Positions 8,090 to 16,738 of a stretch of DNA of 64,000 bases are shown in pieces; the first letter of the stretch is position 1, and each line of letters starts with the position of its first letter. Origin of the DNA: GCA-2709075 sp038146865. GTDB lineage: Bacteria > Pseudomonadota > Alphaproteobacteria > MPNO01 > UBA2964. Below the pieces are notes generated by a model. That model was not told where the DNA came from and did not search any database. It worked only from the letters and a program-made list of their open reading frames with translations. Location of the stretch: positions 682,001-746,000 of the forward strand of contig JAYQSL010000007.1 in NCBI GenBank assembly GCA_038146865.1, in the 5' to 3' direction. Both the position numbers and the translations under genes were made by a program.

Positions 8090-9334
8090 TCATTCGCCGG
8101 CCAAGCGGTAGGTCCTAGTAGCCTCATCGACACTCGCACCTGGCGCAGCCGCTTTGTATCCATTCTGTCTGAGGACGGCCTCAAGCGCCGCGAGGCAGGT
8201 AAGAATACTTCTTTTCCTGCAGTTATACCCCATCGCCCCGATCCGCCAAATTTTACCATGAAGCGGCCCAAAAGACGTACCTATTTCAATCCCGAAATCA
8301 TTCAGCAACTGGCTTCGGACCTGCTCCCCCGGAACTCCCTCGGGGATGTAAACACCTGTAACATTGGGCATTTTATTTTTTAGGTCTCCGAACAATTTAA
8401 GCCCCATTGCTTCAAGGCCGGCAACCATAGCCTCACTTGCAAGAGCATGTCTTTTAAAAGACTCATCTAATCCCTGTTGTAGGACAACGCGAGCACATTC
8501 TCTCGCCGCATATAACATCGAGGCAGCTTCTGTATGGTGGTTTAGCCGCGTTTCTCCCCAGTAATCCATAAGCATCGACAAGTCGAAGTAATTTGAAGGA
8601 ATCCGTGAGCCGGAGGCGGCAGTGTAATCATCTGGCCGAATTCCAGCCTCGATATGTTTCCTTTTGGATACAATTTCTTCGATGCGATCGTTAAAAGTGA
8701 TGGGAGCGCTGCCTGGAGGCCCCGCAAGGCATTTTTGGAGCCCAATGGACACAGCATCTATTTTCCAATCGTCCACCGGCAAATCCATTCCAACGATTGA
8801 GGCTGTCGCGTCTACATAAAGTAGGACGTCGTTATTGCGACAAATGGTTCCGATATCCTTTAGAGGCTGAGCCATGGTAGTGGATGTGTCTCCTTGATTT
8901 AGGGCCACCATTTTGGGCTCCTCTCGACGGACGGCTTCTTCAATTTGATTGGGATCAAACACGGAACCCCACTCCGTCTCAATCGTGACAACGTTGGCAC
9001 CGCATCTTTGCGCTATCTCCACTAACAAGTGTCCAAACCTCCCAAACATAGGAACCAGGACCTTATCCCCGGGCTCTAAAATCGATACCATCATCGTCTC
9101 TATACCGGCCCGCGCGGTGCCATCGACCAAAAAAGTCCACTTATTATTTGTTTGAAAGATTTCTCGATATAAAGACATCGTTTCGTTCATATAGGCGGTG
9201 AATGCTGGGTCAAATTGTCCCAGCATTGGCATCGACATCGCTTTCAGGACCCTGGGGTCCACGTCCACTGGACCCGGTCCCATCAACAATCGGGGAGGGG
9301 GGTTTAGATCGTCTATCAACCTGATTGTTTCCAT
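8090..9334 (-). CDS. Class V aminotransferase, probable (S)-ureidoglycine--glyoxylate aminotransferase (PucG-like)
   Basis: A 414-residue PLP enzyme of the alanine-glyoxylate aminotransferase family. 'MGPGPVDVDPRVL' at 18-30 is the family's N-terminal signature, 'DATASIVGMDLPVDDW' at 175-190 holds the cofactor aspartate, and Lys201 in 'GLQKCLAGPPG' should bind PLP. In purine catabolism PucG/HpxJ-type members transfer the amino group of ureidoglycine to glyoxylate, giving oxalurate and glycine. That role is inferred from the context: the oxalurate-using AllFGH-type genes lie 5 kb away and the urate and allantoin genes are in the same window. Plain alanine or serine:glyoxylate transamination is the main alternative. 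An AGGCGG ribosome site precedes the ATG. Confidence 0.8.
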   Translation of the reverse strand: METIRLIDDLNPPPRLLMGPGPVDVDPRVLKAMSMPMLGQFDPAFTAYMNETMSLYREIFQTNNKWTFLVDGTARAGIETMMVSILEPGDKVLVPMFGRFGHLLVEIAQRCGANVVTIETEWGSVFDPNQIEEAVRREEPKMVALNQGDTSTTMAQPLKDIGTICRNNDVLLYVDATASIVGMDLPVDDWKIDAVSIGLQKCLAGPPGSAPITFNDRIEEIVSKRKHIEAGIRPDDYTAASGSRIPSNYFDLSMLMDYWGETRLNHHTEAASMLYAARECARVVLQQGLDESFKRHALASEAMVAGLEAMGLKLFGDLKNKMPNVTGVYIPEGVPGEQVRSQLLNDFGIEIGTSFGPLHGKIWRIGAMGYNCRKRSILTCLAALEAVLRQNGYKAAAPGASVDEATRTYRLAGE

Positions 9335-9502
9335 TTTAAACCGCCTTTTGACACGTTTGGTAAGGAAACTAGGTATTCGTCGAGCTGAAAGTCAATAATT
9401 CGCTCTAAGTTTTTTGTGGGGATAAATTTAATTGCTTCGTTGACTTCAGGGTTTCCGGAGGCTAACTCCTCACCTCGTTTAGAGAACTCTCCCGGAGGAT
9501 TT

Positions 9503-10297
9503 ATGCCTTTAAGAGCTTTTAATTTGCATGATCAGGTTGCCTTAATTACCGGGCCCGCGAAGGGCATGGGGCGGGCGGTTACGTTAACGCTTGCTGAGGC
9601 TGGAGCAGACCTCGTGCTCGTGGGGCGCGACACGGCGGAGATAGAAAAAGTAGCGGAAGAGGTTCAACAACTGGGACGAAAAACTCTGGTGATTAAGTGC
9701 GACGTAACTTCTCCAGAGGAAATTACGTCAATGATCAATAAAGCCGAAGAGGTATTCTCGCACATTGATATTTTGGTAAATATTGCCGGGGGTACGGGGC
9801 CTTTGGAGACCACCTCTTGGGAAACTACTCCTGAGGCTTTTGATCAGATTATTGATCTCAACATGAAGGGGTGTTTCTTGACTATGAAAGCAGTCATCCC
9901 TGGAATGATAGAAAGAAGGCGGGGCAAGATTGTTAATGTAGGGGGAACTTTTGGACTTCGTGGAAGGGCCCTACGTATGGCGTACAGCGCTTCGAAGTGG
10001 GGGCTGAGGGGAATCACAAAAAGCACTGCGTTGGAGGTTGGCGAGCATAACATTAATGTTAATTGCGTATGCCCCGGCATGGTTGATGGACCCCGTTTTC
10101 AGAAAGTTTGTAATGAGCGGGCTGCGAGGCTTGGAATTTCTGCTGCGGAGGCGCGCTCCCAACATGAGGAAGAGTATGCCTTGCGCAGAATCTCCACCGA
10201 TCAAGATGTGGCGAATGCGATACTCTTTTTTGCCAGCGATGCCTCAAAAAACATCACAGGCCAAGACTTGGCCGTAGATGGTGGTTGGGTGATTTGA
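9503..10297 (+). CDS. SDR-family oxidoreductase
   Basis: A 264-residue classical short-chain dehydrogenase. It has the dinucleotide motif 'TGPAKGMG' at residues 16-23, 'NIAGG' in place of NNAG, catalytic Tyr and Lys in 'YSASK', and the C-terminal 'DLAVDGGWVI'. The ATG at 9503 has GGAGG eight bases upstream, so the longer in-frame extension to 9416 is unlikely. The allantoinase-like gene follows 16 bases later, so the two are probably co-transcribed, and the SDR may act on an alcohol or keto product of the ring-opening pathway. The substrate cannot be read from the sequence. Confidence 0.88.
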   Translation: MPLRAFNLHDQVALITGPAKGMGRAVTLTLAEAGADLVLVGRDTAEIEKVAEEVQQLGRKTLVIKCDVTSPEEITSMINKAEEVFSHIDILVNIAGGTGPLETTSWETTPEAFDQIIDLNMKGCFLTMKAVIPGMIERRRGKIVNVGGTFGLRGRALRMAYSASKWGLRGITKSTALEVGEHNINVNCVCPGMVDGPRFQKVCNERAARLGISAAEARSQHEEEYALRRISTDQDVANAILFFASDASKNITGQDLAVDGGWVI

Positions 10298-10313
10298 GTT
10301 AGTTCTGGAGGTT

Positions 10314-11726
10314 ATGAAAGTGGATCAGGAAAAGGTGGATTTAGTTATTCGGGGCGGCACAGTCGTGTCACCTTCGTCTTCCATAAAAGCAGATGTTGCC
10401 ATTTCTGGACAAAAAATTTCGGCTGTTTCATCTCCAGGGATTTTGCCTAAAGCTGAATATGAAATCGACGCGGAGGGGTTATATTTGCTTCCGGGTGCCA
10501 TCGATAGTCATGTGCATTTTCGCGAGCCAGGCTATGCATACAAGGAAGACTGGGCGACTGGCACAGCCGCTGCTGCGTGCGGCGGCACTACTTCTGTGTT
10601 CGAAATGCCGAATACCAATCCTCCCACAGGAACATTGGAAGCTCTTGCGTTGAAGCAGGAATGTGCCAGCCGACAAGCTCATGTTGACTATGGAATTTAC
10701 GGGCTCCTTGATGAGAATAACATCGAAAATCTTGAGGCTCTGATTGAGAACGGAGTTAGTGGTTTTAAATGCTTTATGGGTAACACCTTTGGGGATCTGC
10801 CTGCGCCTTCTGATGGCGCAATGCTTGAGGGCTTTGAAATTCTATCCCGGCATGGGTACCGATGCACAGTTCACGCAGAAAACCCATCAATTATGGCTCG
10901 GAGGCAGGCGAGAATGGAGGCAGCTGGGCGAACAGATACCCTGGCTCATTTGGCGGCTAGACCTGAGGTATGTGCCGTCGAGGCCGTAGGTCGAGCTGTC
11001 GCCTTTGCCGAATGGACGGGAGCCAGATTGCATATTGCGCACAAAAGTTCGAAGGATGCTCTTTATATTTTGAAGGATGCCAAGGCCCGAGGTGTTGATG
11101 TAACAGTGGAGACTTGTCCGCATTATCTTCTGATGTCGACTGATGATACAGATAGGTTAGGGGGACAGATGCGGGTTAATCCGCCGATTAGAGAGCCAGG
11201 ACATGCAGAGGCCCTGTGGGAGGCACTTCATGATGGGACGATTGATATGATCGCGACAGACCATGCCCCGCACCAACCGGAAGAAAAAGATTCTAAAAAT
11301 ATTTGGGAATGTGATTGTGGTTTTCCGGGAGTGGAGACCCAAATGCCAATAATGCTCACACAGGTTAATCAGGGACGACTTACCCTGCAACAATATGTTC
11401 AATGGTCAGCCCACGCCCCTGCCCATGCTTGGGGGTGTTATCCCAATAAAGGCGTTATTCAGGCAGGGTCTGACGCGGATATCGCAATCGTTGACATGAA
11501 GTCAGGGAATATGATCGACAGAGAGATGTTGCACTCAAAGAGCAAGATGACTGTTTGGCATGGGTTTCAGACCTCTGCTTCGGTTGAGTGGACGCTTGTC
11601 CGAGGGGCTGTAGTTGTGGAAAAAGGGGTCTTGGTTGGTAAACAGGGACATGGAAAACCGATTCAACAAAAAATGCCTGACCCCAGCTCCCAGAAACCAA
11701 GAAAAAAGCATGGAAGAGATCGTTAA
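10314..11726 (+). CDS. allB: Cyclic amidohydrolase, probable allantoinase (AllB type)
   Basis: A 470-residue metal-dependent amidohydrolase of the allantoinase/dihydroorotase/hydantoinase group. The metal histidines are in 'HVHFREPG' (66-68), the carbamylated bridging lysine is Lys152 in 'FKCFMGNT', and further ligands lie in 'TVHAEN', 'HIAHKSS' and 'ATDHAPH'. The length and the HFREPG motif suit allantoinase; dihydropyrimidinase or hydantoinase activity is possible. GGAGG stands just before the ATG. A second, unrelated allantoinase of PuuE type is at 36199, so either the two are redundant or this one works on another cyclic ureide. It is tail-to-tail with the M20 gene, 16 bases apart. Confidence 0.85.
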   Translation: MKVDQEKVDLVIRGGTVVSPSSSIKADVAISGQKISAVSSPGILPKAEYEIDAEGLYLLPGAIDSHVHFREPGYAYKEDWATGTAAAACGGTTSVFEMPNTNPPTGTLEALALKQECASRQAHVDYGIYGLLDENNIENLEALIENGVSGFKCFMGNTFGDLPAPSDGAMLEGFEILSRHGYRCTVHAENPSIMARRQARMEAAGRTDTLAHLAARPEVCAVEAVGRAVAFAEWTGARLHIAHKSSKDALYILKDAKARGVDVTVETCPHYLLMSTDDTDRLGGQMRVNPPIREPGHAEALWEALHDGTIDMIATDHAPHQPEEKDSKNIWECDCGFPGVETQMPIMLTQVNQGRLTLQQYVQWSAHAPAHAWGCYPNKGVIQAGSDADIAIVDMKSGNMIDREMLHSKSKMTVWHGFQTSASVEWTLVRGAVVVEKGVLVGKQGHGKPIQQKMPDPSSQKPRKKHGRDR

Positions 11727-11742
11727 AATCCGCGATTGAGGC

Positions 11743-12894
11743 TCAAGTTCCAAGACCCAACAAATCGCTAACGACCGCAAGTTGTATCATAGCGGCGGGC
11801 TCTAGTTCATCTATAGGTACAAATTCATTGGCTTTATGCCCGTCCTTAGCATTTCCCGGGCCAAAAGTGAGCAAAACTATGCCATCGTCAGCGAAGTAGC
11901 GCGCATCGCTTGCGCCTACTGCTACAACCTCTCTGATCGGATTTTTCGTTACCTCAGCTATGGCTTTGTGGAAAGACTCTACTGCCGGGTCCGAGGTGGA
12001 GGAAGCAAACCCCTTTGTGCCGGTTAATTTTTTTATCCTCCAGCTACCATCGGGCTCTTGAGATGATGAGAGAATCTCAGAGAACTCTGTAACGGCTTGA
12101 TCGATGTCCTCCTCTGGCATCAATCGTCGGTCAATTTCGACCCGACACAAATCCGGCACTGCATTTGTGTTTTTTCCTCCCTCAATAATACCGATATTCA
12201 TGGTTGAATGGAGTGCACCGCGGCTTCGTGCTGAGAGTTTTGGTTTAAGTTCCTTCTCTAAAATGGCAATCATTCTTGCCATTCGTTCAATTGCATTATC
12301 GCCATTTTGAGGCTCCCCGGCATGGGCACTATGGCCAGTGGTTATCAACTCAATCCACAGAACCCCACGTTCCTCATTGATCGCCTGAAGTTGAGTTTGA
12401 GCACCACAGACAAGGATATCGGGTTTAATCGCCCCAATTTCTCTAATGTAGGAAAGGCCGTCTGGACCGAGGTTTTCTTCATCCCCTACAAAAGTGAAAA
12501 CCACTTCTCCATGAGTGGGTCCCCCTCGTTTTGCTATTTCCTCTGCTAACCAAATTTGGACTGCCATCGAGCCTTTACAGTTGCCAGCCCCCAGGCCATA
12601 GGCGTTGCCTTCTAATGTTGTCATTTGAAATGGGTCTGTATTCCACGCATTTCTATCTGCTATCGCGACGGTATCCACATGAGCATTAAAGACGAGGGAA
12701 GGTGACCCTTCGCCAAGGCGAGCAATTACATTATCAACACCTGGTTGGCGCGATAGAATATCGACTTCGTATCCGGCTTTTTTTAGGCGGCTCGACGTGT
12801 AGGCGCAAATTTCGGCGGTTTCTCTGGGGGGATACCCGGAGTGTATAGCAATTAAGTCTTCTAAAATTTTTAGGATTTGCTTTGACGTGTCCAT
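11743..12894 (-). CDS. M20-family hydrolase (ArgE/DapE-like) with non-standard metal ligands
   Basis: A 383-residue protein with the full ArgE/DapE/CPG2 fold. His72 and Asp74 ('AHVDTV'), Glu139-Glu140 ('GDEENLG') and His353 ('GHKANE') are where expected. The residue that normally bridges both zinc ions is Asn105 in 'LGAGNCKGS' rather than Asp, and the 'EPT' glutamate is replaced in 'CGAQTQ' (about residue 165). Such changes suggest one metal site, a different metal or loss of activity. By position it could deacylate or decarbamoylate an open-chain ureide, but that is inference. GAAGG lies 7 bases before the ATG; it is divergent from the next amidohydrolase by 56 bases. Confidence 0.85.
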   Translation of the reverse strand: MDTSKQILKILEDLIAIHSGYPPRETAEICAYTSSRLKKAGYEVDILSRQPGVDNVIARLGEGSPSLVFNAHVDTVAIADRNAWNTDPFQMTTLEGNAYGLGAGNCKGSMAVQIWLAEEIAKRGGPTHGEVVFTFVGDEENLGPDGLSYIREIGAIKPDILVCGAQTQLQAINEERGVLWIELITTGHSAHAGEPQNGDNAIERMARMIAILEKELKPKLSARSRGALHSTMNIGIIEGGKNTNAVPDLCRVEIDRRLMPEEDIDQAVTEFSEILSSSQEPDGSWRIKKLTGTKGFASSTSDPAVESFHKAIAEVTKNPIREVVAVGASDARYFADDGIVLLTFGPGNAKDGHKANEFVPIDELEPAAMIQLAVVSDLLGLGT

Positions 12895-12950
12895 TATACG
12901 ACCTTCACTAATGTAGTGACGTTTTTTTAACAGTTAGAGCAGGAAAGTAC

Positions 12951-14465
12951 ATGGATCAGAGGCTGAAAAAAAATAGGTTTTGTCTAACGGGTGGCACAGT
13001 TCTGACTTTTGATGATCAAAATTCTATTTTTGAGGATGGTGAGATCTGGTTCGAAGGCAATCAAATAATTTTTGTTGGTTCCAAAGGTGAATTTAAAAAT
13101 GAAGGGCAAGCGGAAATAATTGACCAACGAGGTAAAATCATATGTCCCGGATTTATTAATGCGCACACTCATTCATATTCATCGTTATTAAAGGGTAGTG
13201 TTGAGTGTGATCCTTTGGATCTATACATGCTGAAGGTGATTGCTACTGGATCGGCAATGAGCCCCAGAGAAATCGAAATAGCTGCCACACTCGATGCGGC
13301 CTCGATGCTTTTGTCAGGGACGACAGGGGTCATTGATCATTTTTCAGAAAGACCAAATTTGTCCACGAAAGGGCTGAATGCCGTCAGAAGGGGTTTCGAG
13401 ACCGCCGGTATTCGAGCGACCATAGCGACCATGTTCGCGGACAAACCCTACATAGATACAATTCCGCTCAATCGGAATGAATTACCCGATGAAATCTTGG
13501 CCCAATATGAGGCTCAGTCATCTCCTGATATTGAGAATTATTTTTCAATTATGGAAAAAATCGTTTTAGAGAATTCGGAAGATAGACTTACCCGTGTGAT
13601 GCTAGGTGTGGATGGTCCTCAGAGGTGTACAGAAGAATTATTGCAAAGAACGGGGGAGTTTCAGCGCCGCCATCATTGTGGTTTGCATACACACATGTTG
13701 GAGACAAAGACTCAAGCAGTCATGGCTCCTAATGCTCAGAAAGGTTTCGTTAGTCATCTCCTAGATTTGGGTTTGTTAGATAACTTTTCTTCTTTGGTTC
13801 ATTTTGTTTGGGCTAGTGAAAATGATATTTCAGCGGCGAAAGAAGCCGGAGTAACGGTTATTCATTGCCCGGCAAGCAATATGATGTTGGGTGCTGGAGT
13901 TAGCCCTATTTTGAAGCTCCGAGAAGCAAATATACCGGTTGCTTTCGGAACGGACGGATCGAATTGCGGTCCTCCCAGTCTTTTTGAGACTATGCGCCTT
14001 GGTTGTTTTTTGATGCGGTTAACCGATCCGAATTTTGAAAAATGGGTGAGGTCGGAAGATATTTTGAAGTCAAACCTCAGTGCGGGTTCGCGAGCGATGG
14101 GATGGGATGGAAAAGTAGGCGTACTCAAAAAAGGGGCGTTGGCCGATCTGATTTCCTTGGATCTGAGCGGGCATTGGCATGAACCCTATGGGGACATTAC
14201 CAGTCACCTATTATATTATGAGACTGGCCAATCAGTGTCCGATGTCTGGGTCGATGGGCAACGAGTGGTGAACAACAGAAAATTAACCTCAATTGATATA
14301 AACAGTGTTTTGGAGGAAGCCGCTGAGATCAGGCGAAAGAGACAATTATCTCTCTCTGCCGACACCCTTCAGAGGATTGAGTTACAATATCCTGCTTTTA
14401 AGAAAATGATCGTTGACACATTAGAACATGATTTTCCGATTGAGCGGAGGATGCCTTTTTCTTAA
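12951..14465 (+). CDS. TRZ/ATZ-type amidohydrolase (deaminase/chlorohydrolase family)
   Basis: A 504-residue amidohydrolase of the group that includes guanine deaminase, 8-oxoguanine deaminase, cytosine deaminase and s-triazine hydrolases. Metal ligands are His72 and His74 ('INAHTHSYS'), a His in 'LHTHMLET', the active-site His in 'LVHFVWA' and the Asp in 'FGTDGSN'. An AGGAAA site precedes the ATG. In this purine block a purine or ureide deaminase is the natural guess, but the substrate pocket is not recognisable to me. Its last 45 bases overlap the 3' end of the convergent allH gene. Confidence 0.85.
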   Translation: MDQRLKKNRFCLTGGTVLTFDDQNSIFEDGEIWFEGNQIIFVGSKGEFKNEGQAEIIDQRGKIICPGFINAHTHSYSSLLKGSVECDPLDLYMLKVIATGSAMSPREIEIAATLDAASMLLSGTTGVIDHFSERPNLSTKGLNAVRRGFETAGIRATIATMFADKPYIDTIPLNRNELPDEILAQYEAQSSPDIENYFSIMEKIVLENSEDRLTRVMLGVDGPQRCTEELLQRTGEFQRRHHCGLHTHMLETKTQAVMAPNAQKGFVSHLLDLGLLDNFSSLVHFVWASENDISAAKEAGVTVIHCPASNMMLGAGVSPILKLREANIPVAFGTDGSNCGPPSLFETMRLGCFLMRLTDPNFEKWVRSEDILKSNLSAGSRAMGWDGKVGVLKKGALADLISLDLSGHWHEPYGDITSHLLYYETGQSVSDVWVDGQRVVNNRKLTSIDINSVLEEAAEIRRKRQLSLSADTLQRIELQYPAFKKMIVDTLEHDFPIERRMPFS

Positions 14466-15269
14466 TGCAAACAATGCGGTGATTATTCCCGCGATCGCAT
14501 CTTTCCCTGAGGAGTGACCGAAATTTTCGGCCCTAATCAGGGCTTGCTTAATGCTTTTTTTTCCCTGTAGGGCAAATAAAAGTTCGTGAAGCAGGCAGTT
14601 TGCCTGCGCTGAATCGGTCATGGCTGAGAGATGGGCGTTGCTTATTGAGGAGGTTTGAAGAGAAGCAAAGTTTTTTACTATCTTGGCGAGCTTTAGAAAC
14701 AAATCTTTTTCTCCGACCGTATGTAGTACGAGCATCATCCCTATTAGAAAATCATCACCCGAAGGGGTTAAACCTGGGCCTAGCCCCAATAAAGACTTTA
14801 TGGCGGGAACGGGTGCAGTTTTTTTGTCTCGTAAGAATAGACAGAGATCAATAAGGGCCGGTTGAGCAATTGTTTTAAAAAGAGGAGAAGAGAGGGATTT
14901 CGGCAGTAGGGATTTCGCCTCGATGAGATCCTTGCGATAGGTCTCAGGAAGATTTTCAAAAAGTCTATCTGCGTTGATTGGTCCAAATTTAATGGGTTCC
15001 CAAATTTTAGCCTTTGTTGAAGAAATTTCTATGCAAGTCCCTACATCCAAAATCCGGGGTATTTCATTTACGCATATGTTTATTGGTCCGTTTAAGAAGT
15101 CTTCGGCTAGCACGCAGATGAGTTGATCTCCGACTTCCGCATAAAAGCTCTTATCGAAGACATGGGTTATTCTGGCGTGTGAGGATCTCGATAGTATTCT
15201 TGCCGCCACAGCGCCTGCTATGCTGGCTTCTAGTTTGGTTTTTATATCCCGTGAGTGAGAGGCGATCAT
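14421..15269 (-). CDS. allH: DUF2877 protein, oxamate carbamoyltransferase subunit AllH
   Basis: A 282-residue DUF2877 protein with the family signature 'GLGPGLTPSGDDFLIGMM' near residue 175. In E. coli the homologue YlbF (AllH) together with FdrA (AllF) and YlbE (AllG) forms the oxamate carbamoyltransferase that splits oxalurate to oxamate and carbamoyl phosphate. Here the gene is last in the order small gene-allG-fdrA-allH, and its ATG overlaps the fdrA TGA as ATGA, so translation is probably coupled. The 3' end overlaps the convergent amidohydrolase by 45 bases. Confidence 0.88.
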   Translation of the reverse strand: MIASHSRDIKTKLEASIAGAVAARILSRSSHARITHVFDKSFYAEVGDQLICVLAEDFLNGPINICVNEIPRILDVGTCIEISSTKAKIWEPIKFGPINADRLFENLPETYRKDLIEAKSLLPKSLSSPLFKTIAQPALIDLCLFLRDKKTAPVPAIKSLLGLGPGLTPSGDDFLIGMMLVLHTVGEKDLFLKLAKIVKNFASLQTSSISNAHLSAMTDSAQANCLLHELLFALQGKKSIKQALIRAENFGHSSGKDAIAGIITALFALRKRHPPLNRKIMF

Positions 15270-16738
15270 GCGGGGAGAATGGAAGAGATCGCCATTCTCG
15301 CTGCCTCGGCATTGCTACTTGCGACTGTGCAACCCGCGCTTTCTAGCAGCTTCATCTGTGAGTCACGTCCTTGGGGGTCTTGGTTTGTCCCTGTCACGGA
15401 TACAAATATTGGGGGATGATCGAGATCAGACAAAAGAGAGATCAGTAATCCGGCCGGGTTGGCGTGTGCTCCATTGCCAATGACAATATCACATAATATT
15501 GCTCCAACGGTTGGATCATCGCAGGCCTTTAAAAAAGGCGCTGACCGAACTGAAGGTTCGATCATAGGATGCGGCCGGCCCTGGGTATACTCATCTGCCC
15601 CTAGATCAATAATCGTATGCTGCAGATTGCCGCTGCCGATGGGTAGAGCTCCAGGGACTGGGGCGTTCGAAGTGACCGAAAACCCATGGTCAATCAATAT
15701 TATCTGGGCCTCTGCTGCTAATGTACCTCCGGCGTAAAGACCCAAAATTCTCTTTGCAGCACCCGTGTTTTTTGAAACCGAATTTATAGGTTTAATTTCT
15801 TGGTTAGCCGCTTGGAGTGCCGCTGATTCTAAAGTTGTCGCCTGGCGGGCGTTGGACGAAAGTTGGAGTAAAGGCGATCCCAAAAAACACACGGTGAATG
15901 TCTTTGAGCTCCTCTCTATCTTTGAAAGAATTTTGGAACAAACCTTTTCTGAGGGAGGTTTTGAAATGATTATGACGTGATCTGTTTGAGGGTCTTTTTC
16001 CAGCAGGTCAATAGCGGTAAGCGTTGAGATCCCGCCAACCTGTTCGGTTAAATCCCTGCCACCCACACCAATTGCATGTGATATGCCATGGCCCATATGA
16101 GCCAGCAGGCATGAGACCTCTTGGATCCCGGTCCCAGAAGCTCCCACTATTCCGATCTTTCCGTTTGGCACACTATTGGCAAAACCAAGCATTTTGCCTT
16201 GAATAATTGCAGTGCCGCAGTCGGGGCCCATCACGATGAGGTCGCGGCTTTTCGCCTCTTCTTTTATCGCACGTTCTTCATCAATTGCGACATTGTCGCT
16301 GAATATCAGAACATTGAGGTTACGCGTCAGAGCTTTCCTAGCTTCGGCAATGGCAAAGGGACCCGGCACAGAGATAATTGCCATAGAGGCATCCGACTGT
16401 TGCTCAAAGGCTCCACGAATTGTTTTTGGCCTCCATATTTCAGTTGCGGATAAACCCTCAGCTTTTTTATTGAGCTCAGATTCCCATCCAGCAATAACTC
16501 TATTCGCAGTATTTTGGTCTACCGCCCTAACAGCTAGTATTATATCTCCTGGTCCGGCTGATTGACCGTCGCCACCGAGTAGGTTTGCGTTTGCTAAAAT
16601 TTCTTTATTTGCCGGAGTGCCAATCATAATTGCGGCTTCTTTGACACCTGGAGAACCGGATATTTTGTCCGACAGACGCATAAGCGCTACGGAGTCCGCA
16701 TAACTATTGTGTTGTACTACATTTAGCAGAAACGTCAT
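15266..16738 (-). CDS. fdrA: FdrA/AllF oxamate carbamoyltransferase subunit lacking the usual C-terminal domain
   Basis: A 490-residue succinyl-CoA-synthetase-like protein. Signatures are 'GTPANKEIL' near 45, 'ALISVPG'-like 'AIISVPGPFA' near 120, 'MGPDCGTAIIQG' and 'GIVGASGTGIQE' near 165-195, 'GLYAGGTLAAEAQ' near 340 and 'YTQGRPHPMIEPSVR' near 400. E. coli FdrA is about 555 residues and ends in a further domain of about 50 residues. This protein stops right where that domain should begin, and the missing piece is encoded separately at 18003-18185. The ATG at 16738 overlaps the allG TGA as ATGA; the longer in-frame start at 16786 would run 52 bases into allG and is unlikely. Confidence 0.93.
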   Translation of the reverse strand: MTFLLNVVQHNSYADSVALMRLSDKISGSPGVKEAAIMIGTPANKEILANANLLGGDGQSAGPGDIILAVRAVDQNTANRVIAGWESELNKKAEGLSATEIWRPKTIRGAFEQQSDASMAIISVPGPFAIAEARKALTRNLNVLIFSDNVAIDEERAIKEEAKSRDLIVMGPDCGTAIIQGKMLGFANSVPNGKIGIVGASGTGIQEVSCLLAHMGHGISHAIGVGGRDLTEQVGGISTLTAIDLLEKDPQTDHVIIISKPPSEKVCSKILSKIERSSKTFTVCFLGSPLLQLSSNARQATTLESAALQAANQEIKPINSVSKNTGAAKRILGLYAGGTLAAEAQIILIDHGFSVTSNAPVPGALPIGSGNLQHTIIDLGADEYTQGRPHPMIEPSVRSAPFLKACDDPTVGAILCDIVIGNGAHANPAGLLISLLSDLDHPPIFVSVTGTNQDPQGRDSQMKLLESAGCTVASSNAEAARMAISSILPA

